Source: Geobacteraceae bacterium
GTDB taxonomy: Bacteria > Desulfobacterota > Desulfuromonadia > Geobacterales > Geobacteraceae
Length of the DNA stretch: 64,000 bases
Assembly (NCBI GenBank): GCA_024281055.1
Contig: JAMXLF010000007.1
Coordinates: 1 to 64,000, forward strand
Direction of reading: 5' to 3'
Below, piece after piece: positions 10,557 to 18,364 of the stretch (the stretch's first letter is position 1; every line of letters begins with the position of its first letter). The notes under the pieces are model-generated. The model worked only from the letters and a program-made list of their open reading frames with translations, was not told the DNA's origin and searched no databases. The position numbers and the translations under genes are program-made.

Positions 10557-11036
10557 TTAGAATTCAAACTCCAGGTTCGCCTTGGCGATCTTCTCGAGGG
10601 GAATGCCGGCGGTCTGCCCTTCGGTGAGCCGCAACCGCACCACCCCTTCCTCCAGGCCGAGGAGCTCGCCGGTGAAGGTCTTGCGCTTGTTCCCCGCATC
10701 GTCGGCAAGCAGTTCGAAGGTCCGAACCTTGACGAGCCGGCCCTGGTACTTGCGGTAATCGGACTCCTTCTTGAGGGGCCGGTTGAGGCCGGGGGAGGAG
10801 ACCTCCAGGGTGTAGTGCGCCGGGATGAAGTCCTCCACGTCGAGAAGCGCGGAGAGCTCCCGGCTCGCCACGGCGCAGTCGTCGAGACTCACCCCCCCTT
10901 CGCGGTCGAGGAAGAGGCGGAGCACCATATCCCGCCCTTCCCGCCGGTACTCCACCTCCACCAGCTCAATGCCGAGAGAGGCAAGGAGCGGCTCGACCAG
11001 CTCGGTTACCTTGGAAACAACATCCACCGTTGCCAT
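10557..11036 (-). CDS. rimP: Ribosome maturation factor RimP
   Basis: 159 residues with the RimP segments GIELVEVEYRREGRDMVLRLFLD and ALLDVEDFIPAHYTLEVSSPGLNRPLKKESDYRK. RimP is needed for 30S subunit maturation. It is the first gene of the nusA-infB operon, as usual. The ATG at 11036 is preceded by a weak GGGAT just after a T9 tract, which belongs to a terminator-like hairpin in the leader. Confidence 0.96.
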   Translation of the reverse strand: MATVDVVSKVTELVEPLLASLGIELVEVEYRREGRDMVLRLFLDREGGVSLDDCAVASRELSALLDVEDFIPAHYTLEVSSPGLNRPLKKESDYRKYQGRLVKVRTFELLADDAGNKRKTFTGELLGLEEGVVRLRLTEGQTAGIPLEKIAKANLEFEF

Positions 11037-11045
11037 AAAAATCCC

Positions 11046-11077
11046 AAAAAAAAAGTGAGCCGGAGGAGCTCACTTTT
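11046..11077 (-). terminator. Terminator-like hairpin in the rimP leader (possible attenuator)
   Basis: Read on the minus strand, AAAAGTGAGC and GCTCACTTTT form a 10-bp stem with a 7-base loop and run into nine T. The last T lies nine bases before the rimP ATG. No convincing gene lies upstream on this strand, so it sits inside the leader of the rimP-nusA-infB operon. This position suggests attenuation, perhaps with NusA feeding back on its own operon (inference). Confidence 0.7.
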
Positions 11078-11102
11078 GAGTGAACATTAACTTGTGACTC
11101 TG

Positions 11103-11131
11103 TTTTTATCACGGGCCCGGCCAAAATGCAA
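11103..11131 (-). promoter_or_regulatory. Candidate sigma70-type promoter for rimP-nusA-infB
   Basis: On the minus strand TTGCAT (11131-11126) and TAAAAA (11108-11103) are spaced by 17 bp, about 25 bases upstream of the leader hairpin. The same TTGCAT -35 box occurs upstream of the PII gene. Confidence 0.5.
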
Positions 11132-11314
11132 GCGTTTTTTTCGCGTTTTATAACGGCTTTCGAAACAGCCGCGGCACGTTTGCATATTATGCCGGCAAGC
11201 CTGGCAGGCAGGATGGTTCACTTTGCCGGCCGTCGGCATGACAAGCCGGCTTCCGGGAGGAACTGACGTCAGGGAGCGCGGGCAGCAATTTAACACCAGA
11301 TAAATAAGCAATAT

Positions 11315-11343
11315 TTGCCGAGACATCGTCTCAACTTTATATA
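11315..11343 (+). promoter_or_regulatory. Candidate promoter with palindromic operator for the 61-aa gene
   Basis: TTGCCG and TATATA are spaced by 17 bp. Between them lies the palindrome GAGAC-ATC-GTCTC (11320-11332), positioned where a repressor could block RNA polymerase. Apart from this, the leader hairpin and the rimP promoter, I see nothing in the 11037-11400 gap. Confidence 0.4.
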
Positions 11344-11400
11344 AATTTAAATATCACAGAAGGCGCCACCCTAACGCGTCATTGTCGCCAGGAGAAGGAT

Positions 11401-11586
11401 ATGTTCATCGAAGTGCTTTATCCTGATGGGACAACTGGCAAGGTCAGGTCGTCCATGATGCGGAGAATGAGTCAAATGGAGCGGATTGTGGCCTACAAGT
11501 GCTCTGAGGGTTGGGTGGAGGTCCGGCGCAAGAAAAGTGGCGATTACTACCGCGGGCCCGAGCGGCGGGTGATCATTCCATTCTGA
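11401..11586 (+). CDS. Small conserved-type protein, 61 aa, unknown function
   Basis: Starts ATG with GGAGAAGGAT directly upstream. The product is MFIEVLYPDGTTGKVRSS followed by a basic C-terminal part ending YYRGPERRVIIPF. No transmembrane segment or cysteines. The sequence looks like a compact beta-rich domain; the RGPERR motif resembles short basic motifs I associate with PilZ-type or regulatory proteins, but this is not enough to assign a function. The gene stands alone, convergent with the metallophosphoesterase gene 46 bases downstream. Confidence 0.7.
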   Translation: MFIEVLYPDGTTGKVRSSMMRRMSQMERIVAYKCSEGWVEVRRKKSGDYYRGPERRVIIPF

Positions 11587-11632
11587 AGAAACACCGGCAT
11601 ACGGGTGAAATTAGATTCCCCCTACTCCCCTC

Positions 11633-12460
11633 CTACTCCGGCACCCTTACCATCTCGAACGAAGCCACTCCGTTTCTGACCCGCACCACGAGGATGTGGT
11701 AGACCGCCTCACCGGGGAAGCCGACCTTGATGAGGGGCGCACCGGCCCCGCCGGTGATGAACGCGGGAACCCCGGCGATCTCGGCCCGGTCGAAGAGGTG
11801 GACATGGCCGAAAAAGACCGCTGAAACCTTTTTCTCCGTGAGAAGCCGCGTGAGGGCGTCGGCCCCTTCGCTGAAGGTATGCCAGCTCCAGCGGGGAGTT
11901 TTCGGCGGGATGTGCATGGCGACGAAAATGGAGCGCCGTTCCACCGTGAGGTTGCCCTGCAGAAAAGCGAGTTCGCCCGGTTTCAGGGCATAGCCCGAGT
12001 TGTCCACGACAGCCACCCTGAGGCCGAGCCGGGGGCTGTCGATAACGTAGTCGAGGGGAGCGAGTTCCCGGGCGAAGAGATCCTTTCTCCCCTCGTGGTT
12101 TCCTACCACCACGAAGAACGGGATGCCGGGCACGCTCTCCTCGACCAGAGCGCGGAAGTGGTCGAGTTCTGCCGGGCTCCCGGAGACGGAAACGTCGCCG
12201 TCATGGAGGATGAAGAGCGGTTGGCAGCCGGCAGCGAGGCGCAGGGCGCGACGGAACACCGCGTCGTTTCCACGGTTGTCCCCCAGGACCACGAAGGTGA
12301 AATCCCGTGGCGCGGTCTTCTCCGCCATGGCATGGAACCTGGGCAGTGAGCGCTCGTAGAGGGATTCCGCGCCGGCCGGCGAACCTGCCAGGACGAAAGC
12401 CAGGGCACCCGCCAGCAGCAGGACCATCCCACCCAAACCGCCCGATGTGCGTGCCGTCAT
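11633..12460 (-). CDS. Secreted calcineurin-like metallophosphoesterase
   Basis: 275 residues from the ATG at 12460, which has GGAG nine bases upstream; an upstream ATG at 12499 would overlap the next gene. An N-terminal signal peptide (hydrophobic stretch about 12-32 ending PAGAES) predicts export. Metal-binding motifs in order: VLGDNRGND, LHDGDVS, VVGNHEG, AMHIPP and FGHVHLFD, the full GDxxD..GDxxx..GNHE..H..GHxH set of the superfamily. The substrate is unknown. It is followed by a convergent small gene and preceded by two small genes on the same strand. Confidence 0.88.
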   Translation of the reverse strand: MTARTSGGLGGMVLLLAGALAFVLAGSPAGAESLYERSLPRFHAMAEKTAPRDFTFVVLGDNRGNDAVFRRALRLAAGCQPLFILHDGDVSVSGSPAELDHFRALVEESVPGIPFFVVVGNHEGRKDLFARELAPLDYVIDSPRLGLRVAVVDNSGYALKPGELAFLQGNLTVERRSIFVAMHIPPKTPRWSWHTFSEGADALTRLLTEKKVSAVFFGHVHLFDRAEIAGVPAFITGGAGAPLIKVGFPGEAVYHILVVRVRNGVASFEMVRVPE

Positions 12461-12488
12461 GTGCCGTCGCTCCGGCATGACATTCTCA

Positions 12489-12707
12489 TCAGGCCGCATA
12501 GCTCGCGCAGGGACCGTTACCCCGCCGCTCCGGCGGGTTCGTCACCATGTAAATGATGCAGCGTCCCTTCACGTTGTGCGTGCACTCGGTGTATTCGCAG
12601 ACCAGGTAGGCCCGGTCGCCCGGCTCCTGCAGCCTGCGATCCAGCTCGTCGACAAGCTCGGGATTGTCGCCGAGCCTCGTTGCTATCTCTTTCAGCTTCT
12701 CATCCAT
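12489..12707 (-). CDS. Small Cys-containing protein, 72 aa, unknown
   Basis: The 72-residue product has four cysteines, three clustered (CEYTECTHNVKGRC) and one near the C-terminus (GNGPCASYAA), plus an N-terminal helical half LKEIATRLGDNPELVDEL. The spacing could bind a metal or form disulfides, but it lacks a signal peptide. A GGGACGGG lies upstream of the ATG. Position between a membrane protein gene and a phosphoesterase gene on the same strand suggests one transcript. I do not recognise the family with certainty. Confidence 0.65.
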   Translation of the reverse strand: MDEKLKEIATRLGDNPELVDELDRRLQEPGDRAYLVCEYTECTHNVKGRCIIYMVTNPPERRGNGPCASYAA

Positions 12708-12725
12708 ATCGTTACCCGTCCCTTT

Positions 12726-13028
12726 TCACTTCGCCCCCCGCAGCTTCCACCGCACGGCAAGCTGGACGGCGATGTCGAGGAAGATGACGCCCCCCACCAC
12801 CAGGATGAGGACGACATTCCCCCGAAAATAGGCGAAGCAGTTGAAGAACATGTAGAGCGCCACCACGCAGCTTAGCAGCCGGCGCAGACCGCCCGTCAGG
12901 CGCGCGACAGTTTCGGGGTCGGTGGCCCCCGGACGGATGAGACGCGGAGCGAGATGATAACCGAGGGTGGCATCGACGAGGACGAGGATAAAGTTCCCGG
13001 CGAAGATGGCGAAGAGGTAACGCTCCAC
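12726..13028 (-). CDS. Small integral membrane protein, 100 aa, unknown
   Basis: Three predicted transmembrane helices: about 5-25, 50-66 (LLSCVVALYMFFNCFAYF region) and 72-92 (VVLILVVGGVIFLDIAVQL). A GTG start at 13028 has AAGGAG just two bases upstream, which is short, so the true start is uncertain. No motif gives a function. Confidence 0.6.
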   Translation of the reverse strand: MERYLFAIFAGNFILVLVDATLGYHLAPRLIRPGATDPETVARLTGGLRRLLSCVVALYMFFNCFAYFRGNVVLILVVGGVIFLDIAVQLAVRWKLRGAK

Positions 13029-13087
13029 GGCTCCTTTTTCCCCTCCCGGACCTTGTTCAGCAGGCTGGCCTGCCGCAGGTCCCGCCG

Positions 13088-13459
13088 TCAGACCAGGTGG
13101 CGCAGGTGGGCGTCCTGCTCGTTCTTGTGGTAGACATCGAAGAAGATCACGCTGTGGTCGTCAACCTTGCCGCAGGCGCCGCAGTGCTCCAGCTTCTCCG
13201 CCTGCTTGCGGCACTGCTCGCACCAGTGGTAGATGAGCCGGTAGTCGCGGCGGCCGACGTACTTCTTCAGCCGTCCTTGGTGCACGCCGTGCATCCAGCC
13301 GTCGGCGTCGCCGGGGCGATCCAGCAGCCGGTCGATCACCTGGAGGATGCGCCCGTGCCCCCCCGGGTCCTGGCGGCGGATTTTCTCCAGCCTGGCGGTG
13401 AAGTGCTCGGTGGGCTGGTAGGTGTACCTGATCATGGCCGACATGCCGATGGAATTCAT
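13088..13459 (-). CDS. RelE/ParE-like protein with inserted zinc ribbon
   Basis: 123 residues. The N-terminal part (IRYTYQPTEHFTARLEKIRR) and the strands GRLKKYVGRRDYRLIYHW and HSVIFFDVYHKNEQ match the order of RelE-superfamily toxins (beta-alpha-alpha-beta-beta-beta). Between the last two strands lies an insert CEQC...CGAC (two CxxC pairs ten residues apart) that looks like a zinc ribbon. Its ATG overlaps the TGA of the upstream methyltransferase gene (ATGA), so translation is coupled. No antitoxin-like gene adjoins it. It may be a solitary RNase or an adapted non-toxic RelE fold; the function is inferred from motif order only. Confidence 0.6.
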   Translation of the reverse strand: MNSIGMSAMIRYTYQPTEHFTARLEKIRRQDPGGHGRILQVIDRLLDRPGDADGWMHGVHQGRLKKYVGRRDYRLIYHWCEQCRKQAEKLEHCGACGKVDDHSVIFFDVYHKNEQDAHLRHLV

Positions 13460-14475
13460 GCTGACGCGCCCTCTCCCGGCACGGTGCCGGCAAGGACCCC
13501 GGCGCCGTTGGGAAGCTCGATGGGAAGGCGCCGCACGTCGCGAACGCCGGCCGCGGCCAGCATGGTGCGCAGTTCCCCCTCGGAGTAAGCCTGGCCGGCC
13601 GGGGTGCCGATGAGCATGTTCAGGGAAAAGAGGGCCGGGAAGAGCGGCCGGTCACGGGTGTCGTCGAGGATGAACTCCTGCACCAGGACGAGCCCCCCCG
13701 GCTCCAGGGCGGCCACGGTCTTCTCCAGAACCACGGCGCACCCCGCCGGCCCCTCGCCGTGGAGGATGTGGGATAGCCAAGCCACATCGTAACGCCCCTC
13801 GATCCCCTTCTCGATAAAATCGCCGTCCTTGAAGGCGATCCGGTCGGCGAGGCCGAAGCGGGCAATGGTCTTCTCGGCAAAGGGGCGGGTCGTGGGGAGG
13901 TCGTAGACCACCGCGGTGAGCGCCGGGTTCCGTTGGCAGAAATGGATGGCGTAGGTGCCGGGGCCGCCCCCCAGGTCGAGGAGCCGCCGCCGGCCGGCGA
14001 GATCGATCTGCCCGACGATCTTTGGCGCGATCTGCATGGCGAGGTTGAACATCCCCATCTCGAAGCTCTCCCGGGCCGCCGCGTCGTCGGCGTGGGAGAC
14101 CCGCTCGCCGAGCGGCGCGCCGCGCCTCACCGCCTCGTCGAGGCTGGCCCAGCCGGCCATGAGGTGATGATGGTGGAGGATGATGTGCCCGAGGTACTGG
14201 GGAGAGGTCGTGGCGAGGAACTCGGCGGCAAAGGGGGTAGAGGCATAGCTGTCGGCGCTCTTCGTCAGGAGATCCATGGCTGTCAGTGCGTCCAGGAGCA
14301 TGCCCAGCCCGCGGGCATCGGTGCCGAGCCGTCCGGCCAGTTCCGCAGCGACGAAGGCCCGTTCCGCCAGGGGGGTGAAGACGTCGAGCTTTACCCCGGC
14401 GTGCAGGGCGCAGGCGCTCCAGTAGCCGCCCGAGAGCTGCAACAGGTCGGCAACGTTCCAGGTCTTCTGTTCCAT
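13456..14475 (-). CDS. SAM-dependent O-methyltransferase (family 2 type)
   Basis: 339 residues. An N-terminal winged-helix dimerisation domain (1-100, WSACALHAGVKLDVFTPLA) precedes a Rossmann methyltransferase domain with the SAM-binding LLDLGGGPGTYAIHF near 168 and DGDFIEKG near 215, and WLSHILHGEG with a conserved His near 233. This layout is that of acetylserotonin/hydroxyneurosporene O-methyltransferase-like enzymes; the substrate cannot be read. It is coupled to the RelE-like gene downstream. Confidence 0.85.
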   Translation of the reverse strand: MEQKTWNVADLLQLSGGYWSACALHAGVKLDVFTPLAERAFVAAELAGRLGTDARGLGMLLDALTAMDLLTKSADSYASTPFAAEFLATTSPQYLGHIILHHHHLMAGWASLDEAVRRGAPLGERVSHADDAAARESFEMGMFNLAMQIAPKIVGQIDLAGRRRLLDLGGGPGTYAIHFCQRNPALTAVVYDLPTTRPFAEKTIARFGLADRIAFKDGDFIEKGIEGRYDVAWLSHILHGEGPAGCAVVLEKTVAALEPGGLVLVQEFILDDTRDRPLFPALFSLNMLIGTPAGQAYSEGELRTMLAAAGVRDVRRLPIELPNGAGVLAGTVPGEGASA

Positions 14476-14536
14476 AACACCTCCCGTTATGTCGTTCGCC
14501 GATGACCGGCTTCAGGCAAAAACCCTATTTGATTTA

Positions 14537-14612
14537 GCCACAGATAACGACGGATAACACCGGATGATTTCAGAGGTATTATCATCCGCAGTTATCCGAT
14601 TTTATCTGTGGC
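14537..14612. repeat. Long imperfect inverted repeat (32-bp arms)
   Basis: Arms at 14537-14568 and 14581-14612 match in 27 of 32 positions across a 12-base loop. They begin with GCCACAGATAA on each strand. It lies upstream of the methyltransferase gene and downstream of the radical SAM gene. It could be a miniature mobile element or an RNA hairpin; no direct repeats are obvious at the flanks. Confidence 0.8.
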
Positions 14613-14703
14613 AATAATTGGTTTTCGTAGTTTTTTCGCTTACCCGATTTACCCGGATTTTCCGGCAGCCGTGTACGCTATATTGCCCGAATCGGGCAAA
14701 TTG

Positions 14704-15585
14704 TCAATGATACTCCTCCACATATTCCGGCACCTCGTCGAGAAAGCCGGGGAAACGCGCGGCATGGGCGAGGGCCGCATCCACGTCGGCAACGAGGCGC
14801 TCACGGTCCTTGGGGTAGCTCCCGGCCAGGTTGAGGAAGTTGGAGACGTGGTTGGAGCGGAGGATGGTCCGCGCCGGCGCGAGGTGGCAGAGAAGCTCCC
14901 GGGCCTCCAGCATCAGCTCACGGCGGGTACACTGGTCGAGGGCGCGGACGAAATCGTCGTTGTGGCGGTGAAAGAGGGTGAGAAGGGAGAAGTACTCCGG
15001 GTTCACCCGGTTCACCCAGGCGGCAGTGGCCCGGGCGTGAGCGAGGCTTCGCTCTCTTCCGGCCAGACCGAGGATGGCGGTCACCGAGAGCTTCATCCCC
15101 GCCCCCCGTGCGGCAAGGGCAAGTTCGGCCATCCGGTCGGCAGGGTACCCCTTGTCGATGGCCGCAAGGGTATCGTCGTCCCCCGACTCCAGACCGAAAT
15201 AGAGGATGCGCAGCCGCTTCTCCCGCAGGACGGCCAGTTCCTCCGCCGTCTTCGTGGTCAGGCTGTGGGGCGAGGCGTAGGAGCCCACCCGGGTAAGCTT
15301 TGGGAAGGTCGCCGCGAGGGCGTCGAGGATTGCGACAAGGCCGGCAAAGGGGTAGACGAGGGCGTCGCCGTCGGCGAGGAAGACCCGGTCCACGTGGGGA
15401 CGGTAGCGCTCGGGAATGGCCGCGATCTCGGCCCGCACCTCATCCAGTGGCTTTACGGCGAAGCGCTTCCCCTTGTACATGCCGCAGAAGGTGCAGCAGT
15501 TGCGGGAGCAGCCGATGGTGACCTGGAAGATAAGACTCCTCGCCTCACTGGGAGGGCGGAATACCGGTTCCACATAATGGGGCAT
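14704..15585 (-). CDS. Radical SAM protein
   Basis: 293 residues with an N-terminal cluster motif GCSRNCCTFCGMYKG near 25, which gives the CX4CX2C spacing seen in one radical SAM subgroup (usually GCSHNxCTFC), plus an additional Cys. Further core elements are FLADGDALV near 70 and the LYFGLESGDDDTL segment near 128. The reaction is unknown. Start is 22 bases after the ychF stop, so both are probably co-transcribed. Confidence 0.88.
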   Translation of the reverse strand: MPHYVEPVFRPPSEARSLIFQVTIGCSRNCCTFCGMYKGKRFAVKPLDEVRAEIAAIPERYRPHVDRVFLADGDALVYPFAGLVAILDALAATFPKLTRVGSYASPHSLTTKTAEELAVLREKRLRILYFGLESGDDDTLAAIDKGYPADRMAELALAARGAGMKLSVTAILGLAGRERSLAHARATAAWVNRVNPEYFSLLTLFHRHNDDFVRALDQCTRRELMLEARELLCHLAPARTILRSNHVSNFLNLAGSYPKDRERLVADVDAALAHAARFPGFLDEVPEYVEEYH

Positions 15586-15607
15586 GGCTTTTTACCTTAT
15601 CAGGCTG

Positions 15608-16693
15608 TTACACGTTGAACCGGAAGTTGATGATATCCCCGTCCTTCACCTCGTAGGTCTTCCCTTCCAGTCGGACGAGCCCCTTGTCCCGGGCCGCGGC
15701 CAGGGAGCCGTGGGCGATGAAGTCGTCGTAGGCGACCACCTCGGCGCGGATGAAGCCCCGCTCGATGTCGGAATGGATCTTGCCGGCGGCCCGCTGGGCG
15801 TCGGTCCCCTTCCGGATCGTCCAGGCCCGCACCTCGTCCTCGCCGGCGGTGAGGAAGGAGATGAACCCGAGGAGGTCGTAGGAGAGGCGGATGAGCTTGT
15901 GGGAGGCCGGCTCCGCGATCCCCAGATCGTCGAGAAACACCGCCGCCTCGTCGGGGGGGAGCTGGGCGATCTCCATCTCGATCTTGCCGCAGAGGGAGAG
16001 AACCCTGACCTGCCGGCCGGCGAAGAACGTTTCCAGCTCCGCGGTGATGCGCCGGGTCTCCTCCGTTTCCAGGGCGTCCTCGGCCACGTTGAGGACGATC
16101 AGCTGCGGCTTGATGGACATGAACTGGAGGCTGCGCATCGCCCTCTGCTCCTCCTCGGTGAAATCCACGTCGCGCAGGGCCTTCTCGTTCTCCAGGGCCT
16201 CCTTGCACTTCACGAGGAGGCCCTGCTCCACCTCGTCCGGCTTTTTCCCCCGCTTTGCCCCCTCCTCCATCCGGACAAGCCTTTTCTCCACGAGCTCCAG
16301 GTCGCCGAATATCATCTCCAGCTCGACGGTTTCGGCATCGCGGCGGGGCTCCACGCTCCCCATGGGGTGGACGATCGCCTCGTCGACGAAGCCCCGCACC
16401 ACGTGGACGATGGCGTCCGCGTCGCGGATCAGGTCGAAGACCTTCCGGTTCTGTTCCATGTCCCCCTTGGTGAGGCCCAGGTAGTCGACATACTCCACCG
16501 TTGCCTGTGTGGTCTTTTTCGGAGAAAAAATCCCGGTGAGCCGGTCGAGCCGGGCATCGGGGACCTTGACCACGCCGGTATGGGACTCGCCGGAAAGGGT
16601 GGGAAAGGTCGTCACCTCGAGGTTGAGGCCGGTCAGGGCGTTGAAGATGGTGGTCTTGCCGGAATTGGCCAGGCCGATGATCGCGGTTTTCAT
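15608..16693 (-). CDS. ychF: Redox-regulated ATPase/GTPase YchF (Obg family)
   Basis: 361 residues, close to the usual 363. P-loop GLANSGKTTIFNALTG at 7-22, the Obg-like switch TFPTLSGESH, a coiled-coil insert (about 125-200, rich in Glu/Lys), and a C-terminal TGS domain (about 275-360: DEVRAWTIRKGTDAQRAAGKIHSDIERGF). The usual EGVG/NKxD motif is represented by LIVLNVAED. YchF binds ATP rather than GTP in most species and associates with ribosomes. A strong AGGGAG precedes the ATG. Confidence 0.96.
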   Translation of the reverse strand: MKTAIIGLANSGKTTIFNALTGLNLEVTTFPTLSGESHTGVVKVPDARLDRLTGIFSPKKTTQATVEYVDYLGLTKGDMEQNRKVFDLIRDADAIVHVVRGFVDEAIVHPMGSVEPRRDAETVELEMIFGDLELVEKRLVRMEEGAKRGKKPDEVEQGLLVKCKEALENEKALRDVDFTEEEQRAMRSLQFMSIKPQLIVLNVAEDALETEETRRITAELETFFAGRQVRVLSLCGKIEMEIAQLPPDEAAVFLDDLGIAEPASHKLIRLSYDLLGFISFLTAGEDEVRAWTIRKGTDAQRAAGKIHSDIERGFIRAEVVAYDDFIAHGSLAAARDKGLVRLEGKTYEVKDGDIINFRFNV

Positions 16694-16823
16694 CTGGGCA
16701 GATCTCCCTTGTTTATTTAGTTCATGGGCAACGGGACGATGTGCGGGACGGATGCGATGCCTCAGGAGCGTCGCGACGTGCAGTATACGAGGATATCTAT
16801 TCGCTGTAAAGGATGAAAACCCC

Positions 16824-17519
16824 TCACCGCCAGCGGATCACGCCCTGTGCGACATCGATCTGATAGCGGAAATCCTTGAAAAAATCGAGGCCGAGGAGCC
16901 CATCATGAAGTTCGCTCATGTCGGAGTGGGGAAGAATGCCGATCTCCAGGGGAGATTTGCTTCGTTCCCCGACGACAACCGCGTCGATCTGCGCAATACG
17001 GAACTCGATCGTGCTCCCGTCGGCAAGCCCCATAGCTACGATACGCATCGCCGTCGGGCTGAGCCCGAGGCTGGCGGCCAAAGCCTCGGTCACGCACGTG
17101 AGCGCGGAACCGGTGTCGAGGAGAAACAGGGCCTGCACCCTTTTGTCTCCGTGCTTCAGGACAACCGGCACGAGGATCTGGTTATCGGCTACCTTCACCG
17201 GGGTCGTCTGCGGCAAGGGGGAAGGTATATCCCTGCGGACGATCAAGCGCGACCGGTAGAGCGGGGGGACCTTTTCAGGGGTATCGACGAAGTGGATGAC
17301 ACCCTGTGCGTCGGTGTACTGGTAGATTTCGGCCGTCGCGACCGGGAGAGCGTCCTCGGCCAGTGCGGCGGTCGGGAGATCTCGGGTCGCTCCCCCCTTC
17401 TGCGGAAGATCTGCGCCGAGCCAGAGAGCAAGGGCCACGATAAAGGCGCACGCCTTTCTCCCCAGGATAAAACCGGTTTCCCCCATGCGACTCCGATTCC
17501 GCGAGCCGGGCTGTTTCAT
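16824..17519 (-). CDS. Exported DUF4124-retropepsin-like aspartic protease
   Basis: 231 residues. A signal peptide (about 20-38, ACAFIVALALWLGADL) is followed by a DUF4124-like module EIYQYTDAQGVIHFVDTPE near 85 and then a clan AA aspartic protease domain with LFLLDTGSALTCV near 130 (DTGS active site) and the second-half segment HDGLLGLDFFKDF near 210. Such single-domain retropepsins act as dimers. An ATG at 17486 is an alternative start. The substrate is unknown. Another DUF4124 fusion, with an M23 peptidase, occurs at 41622. Confidence 0.82.
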   Translation of the reverse strand: MKQPGSRNRSRMGETGFILGRKACAFIVALALWLGADLPQKGGATRDLPTAALAEDALPVATAEIYQYTDAQGVIHFVDTPEKVPPLYRSRLIVRRDIPSPLPQTTPVKVADNQILVPVVLKHGDKRVQALFLLDTGSALTCVTEALAASLGLSPTAMRIVAMGLADGSTIEFRIAQIDAVVVGERSKSPLEIGILPHSDMSELHDGLLGLDFFKDFRYQIDVAQGVIRWR

Positions 17520-17638
17520 CGTAGTGGCCCCCGTTTATTCCGGCTTCTCGTTGTTGCAGTTGTATAGTGTACCACGTTCCCGATCGACGGGGAGCGCTCG
17601 GGTGATTTCGCTCTCCCCACGGCAAAGAGTTTCCGCAT

Positions 17639-17666
17639 TTGACACCGTGCCGCTTCGGTCTAAACT
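17639..17666 (+). promoter_or_regulatory. Candidate sigma70 promoter
   Basis: A perfect TTGACA is followed by 16 bp and TAAACT. It points to the small gene at 17788, leaving a leader of about 115 bases. The same -10 sequence and spacing precede the exopolysaccharide operon. Confidence 0.4.
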
Positions 17667-17787
17667 TAGCAGTAAAGGCTTGCATATGGATGCCGGTCCG
17701 TTTTTCGTGCGGTAACGCACCGTTCCGATACCGTCGCGTCACTCATATCCTGGTCCAAGCCCCTGGGGGTCTGAAGGAGGTGCCACC

Positions 17788-17976
17788 ATGTTAACCCTGG
17801 AAGTGCACAGCCAGTTCATTACGTGGCCCGATGAATTCGCAATTGTGATGATGCGGTATTACCAGCACCACGGAGTGCCTTTCAAAGTCCACAGGAAATG
17901 CGTTCATACCGGCTGGAACCCCAGGGCCGGGAACGTATCCCCCCATGGGCCCGCAGCACCGATCGTCGGCAGGTAA
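17788..17976 (+). CDS. Small hypothetical protein, 62 aa
   Basis: The ATG has a near-perfect ribosome binding site AAGGAGGT six bases upstream, which is the main support. The product MLTLEVHSQFITWPDEFAIV and the following His/Tyr-rich part match no family I know. A promoter-like sequence lies about 120 bases upstream. It may be the truncated front of a longer ancestral gene, because the sequence downstream (17977-18106) carries nothing recognisable. Confidence 0.4.
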   Translation: MLTLEVHSQFITWPDEFAIVMMRYYQHHGVPFKVHRKCVHTGWNPRAGNVSPHGPAAPIVGR

Positions 17977-18106
17977 GATCGATTCCGCTGCAAGGGACGA
18001 GGAGACGGTCACCGGGATTGGCCAAACGAAGCCGGGCATGAATGGTCCGGGAATGGAAAGATTTGAGGGCTGGGCCGGCGTTGACCGGAACAGTCACGTG
18101 TCATGC

Positions 18107-18364
18107 TCAATTAACAGAAGACTTTTCGGCGATTTGACGTAACTGTCTGGACAAGACCGTTGTGAGGCTCGTGTCATAAAATTCATTTGGAAATAAGGAC
18201 TTGGGTACTTCATTGCGCCCAAAGTTCTGGGAGTAAACAAAGCGCGCACACTTAGTGAAATCACCACAACAGTACTTGTTCATGAGATGTCGATAGGTGC
18301 ACGGCATATCTGCCAACTCGTGATTATAGAAGAAACAGGAAGAAAGCAGGTCACAATTAGCCAT
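18107..18364 (-). CDS. Small Cys-rich cytoplasmic protein, 85 aa
   Basis: Starts at ATG 18364 with GGAGGGG directly upstream (an earlier ATG at 18376 would sit upstream of this site). Starts MANCDLLSSCFFYN, then YCCGDFTKCARF and VPKSLFPNEFYD: two Cys pairs plus CARF/PN motifs. From memory, a family with this pattern (C-L-S-C-F, Y-C-x-GD, CARY, VP..L.PN) recurs in Geobacter genomes; I could not check it. It may bind a metal or iron-sulfur cluster. Its GC content is lower than that of neighbours. The 190 bases downstream, up to the ROK gene's stop, hold nothing recognisable. Confidence 0.75.
   Translation of the reverse strand: MANCDLLSSCFFYNHELADMPCTYRHLMNKYCCGDFTKCARFVYSQNFGRNEVPKSLFPNEFYDTSLTTVLSRQLRQIAEKSSVN

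Noticed and set aside
11087-11326. 79-residue minus-strand open frame upstream of rimP
   Set aside because: No ribosome site, odd composition, and it overlaps the rimP promoter and leader; I treat it as chance.
13456-13459. Frameshift between methyltransferase and RelE-like gene
   Set aside because: The ATGA overlap is a normal coupling junction and both frames are intact with their own domains.
17620-17710. Possible c-di-GMP (GEMM) riboswitch upstream of the small gene at 17788
   Set aside because: A CTTCGGTCTAAAC segment and GGCAAAG are present, but the order and the conserved core (GGGACGCAAAGC, GGTAGCGGGGTTACC) are missing.
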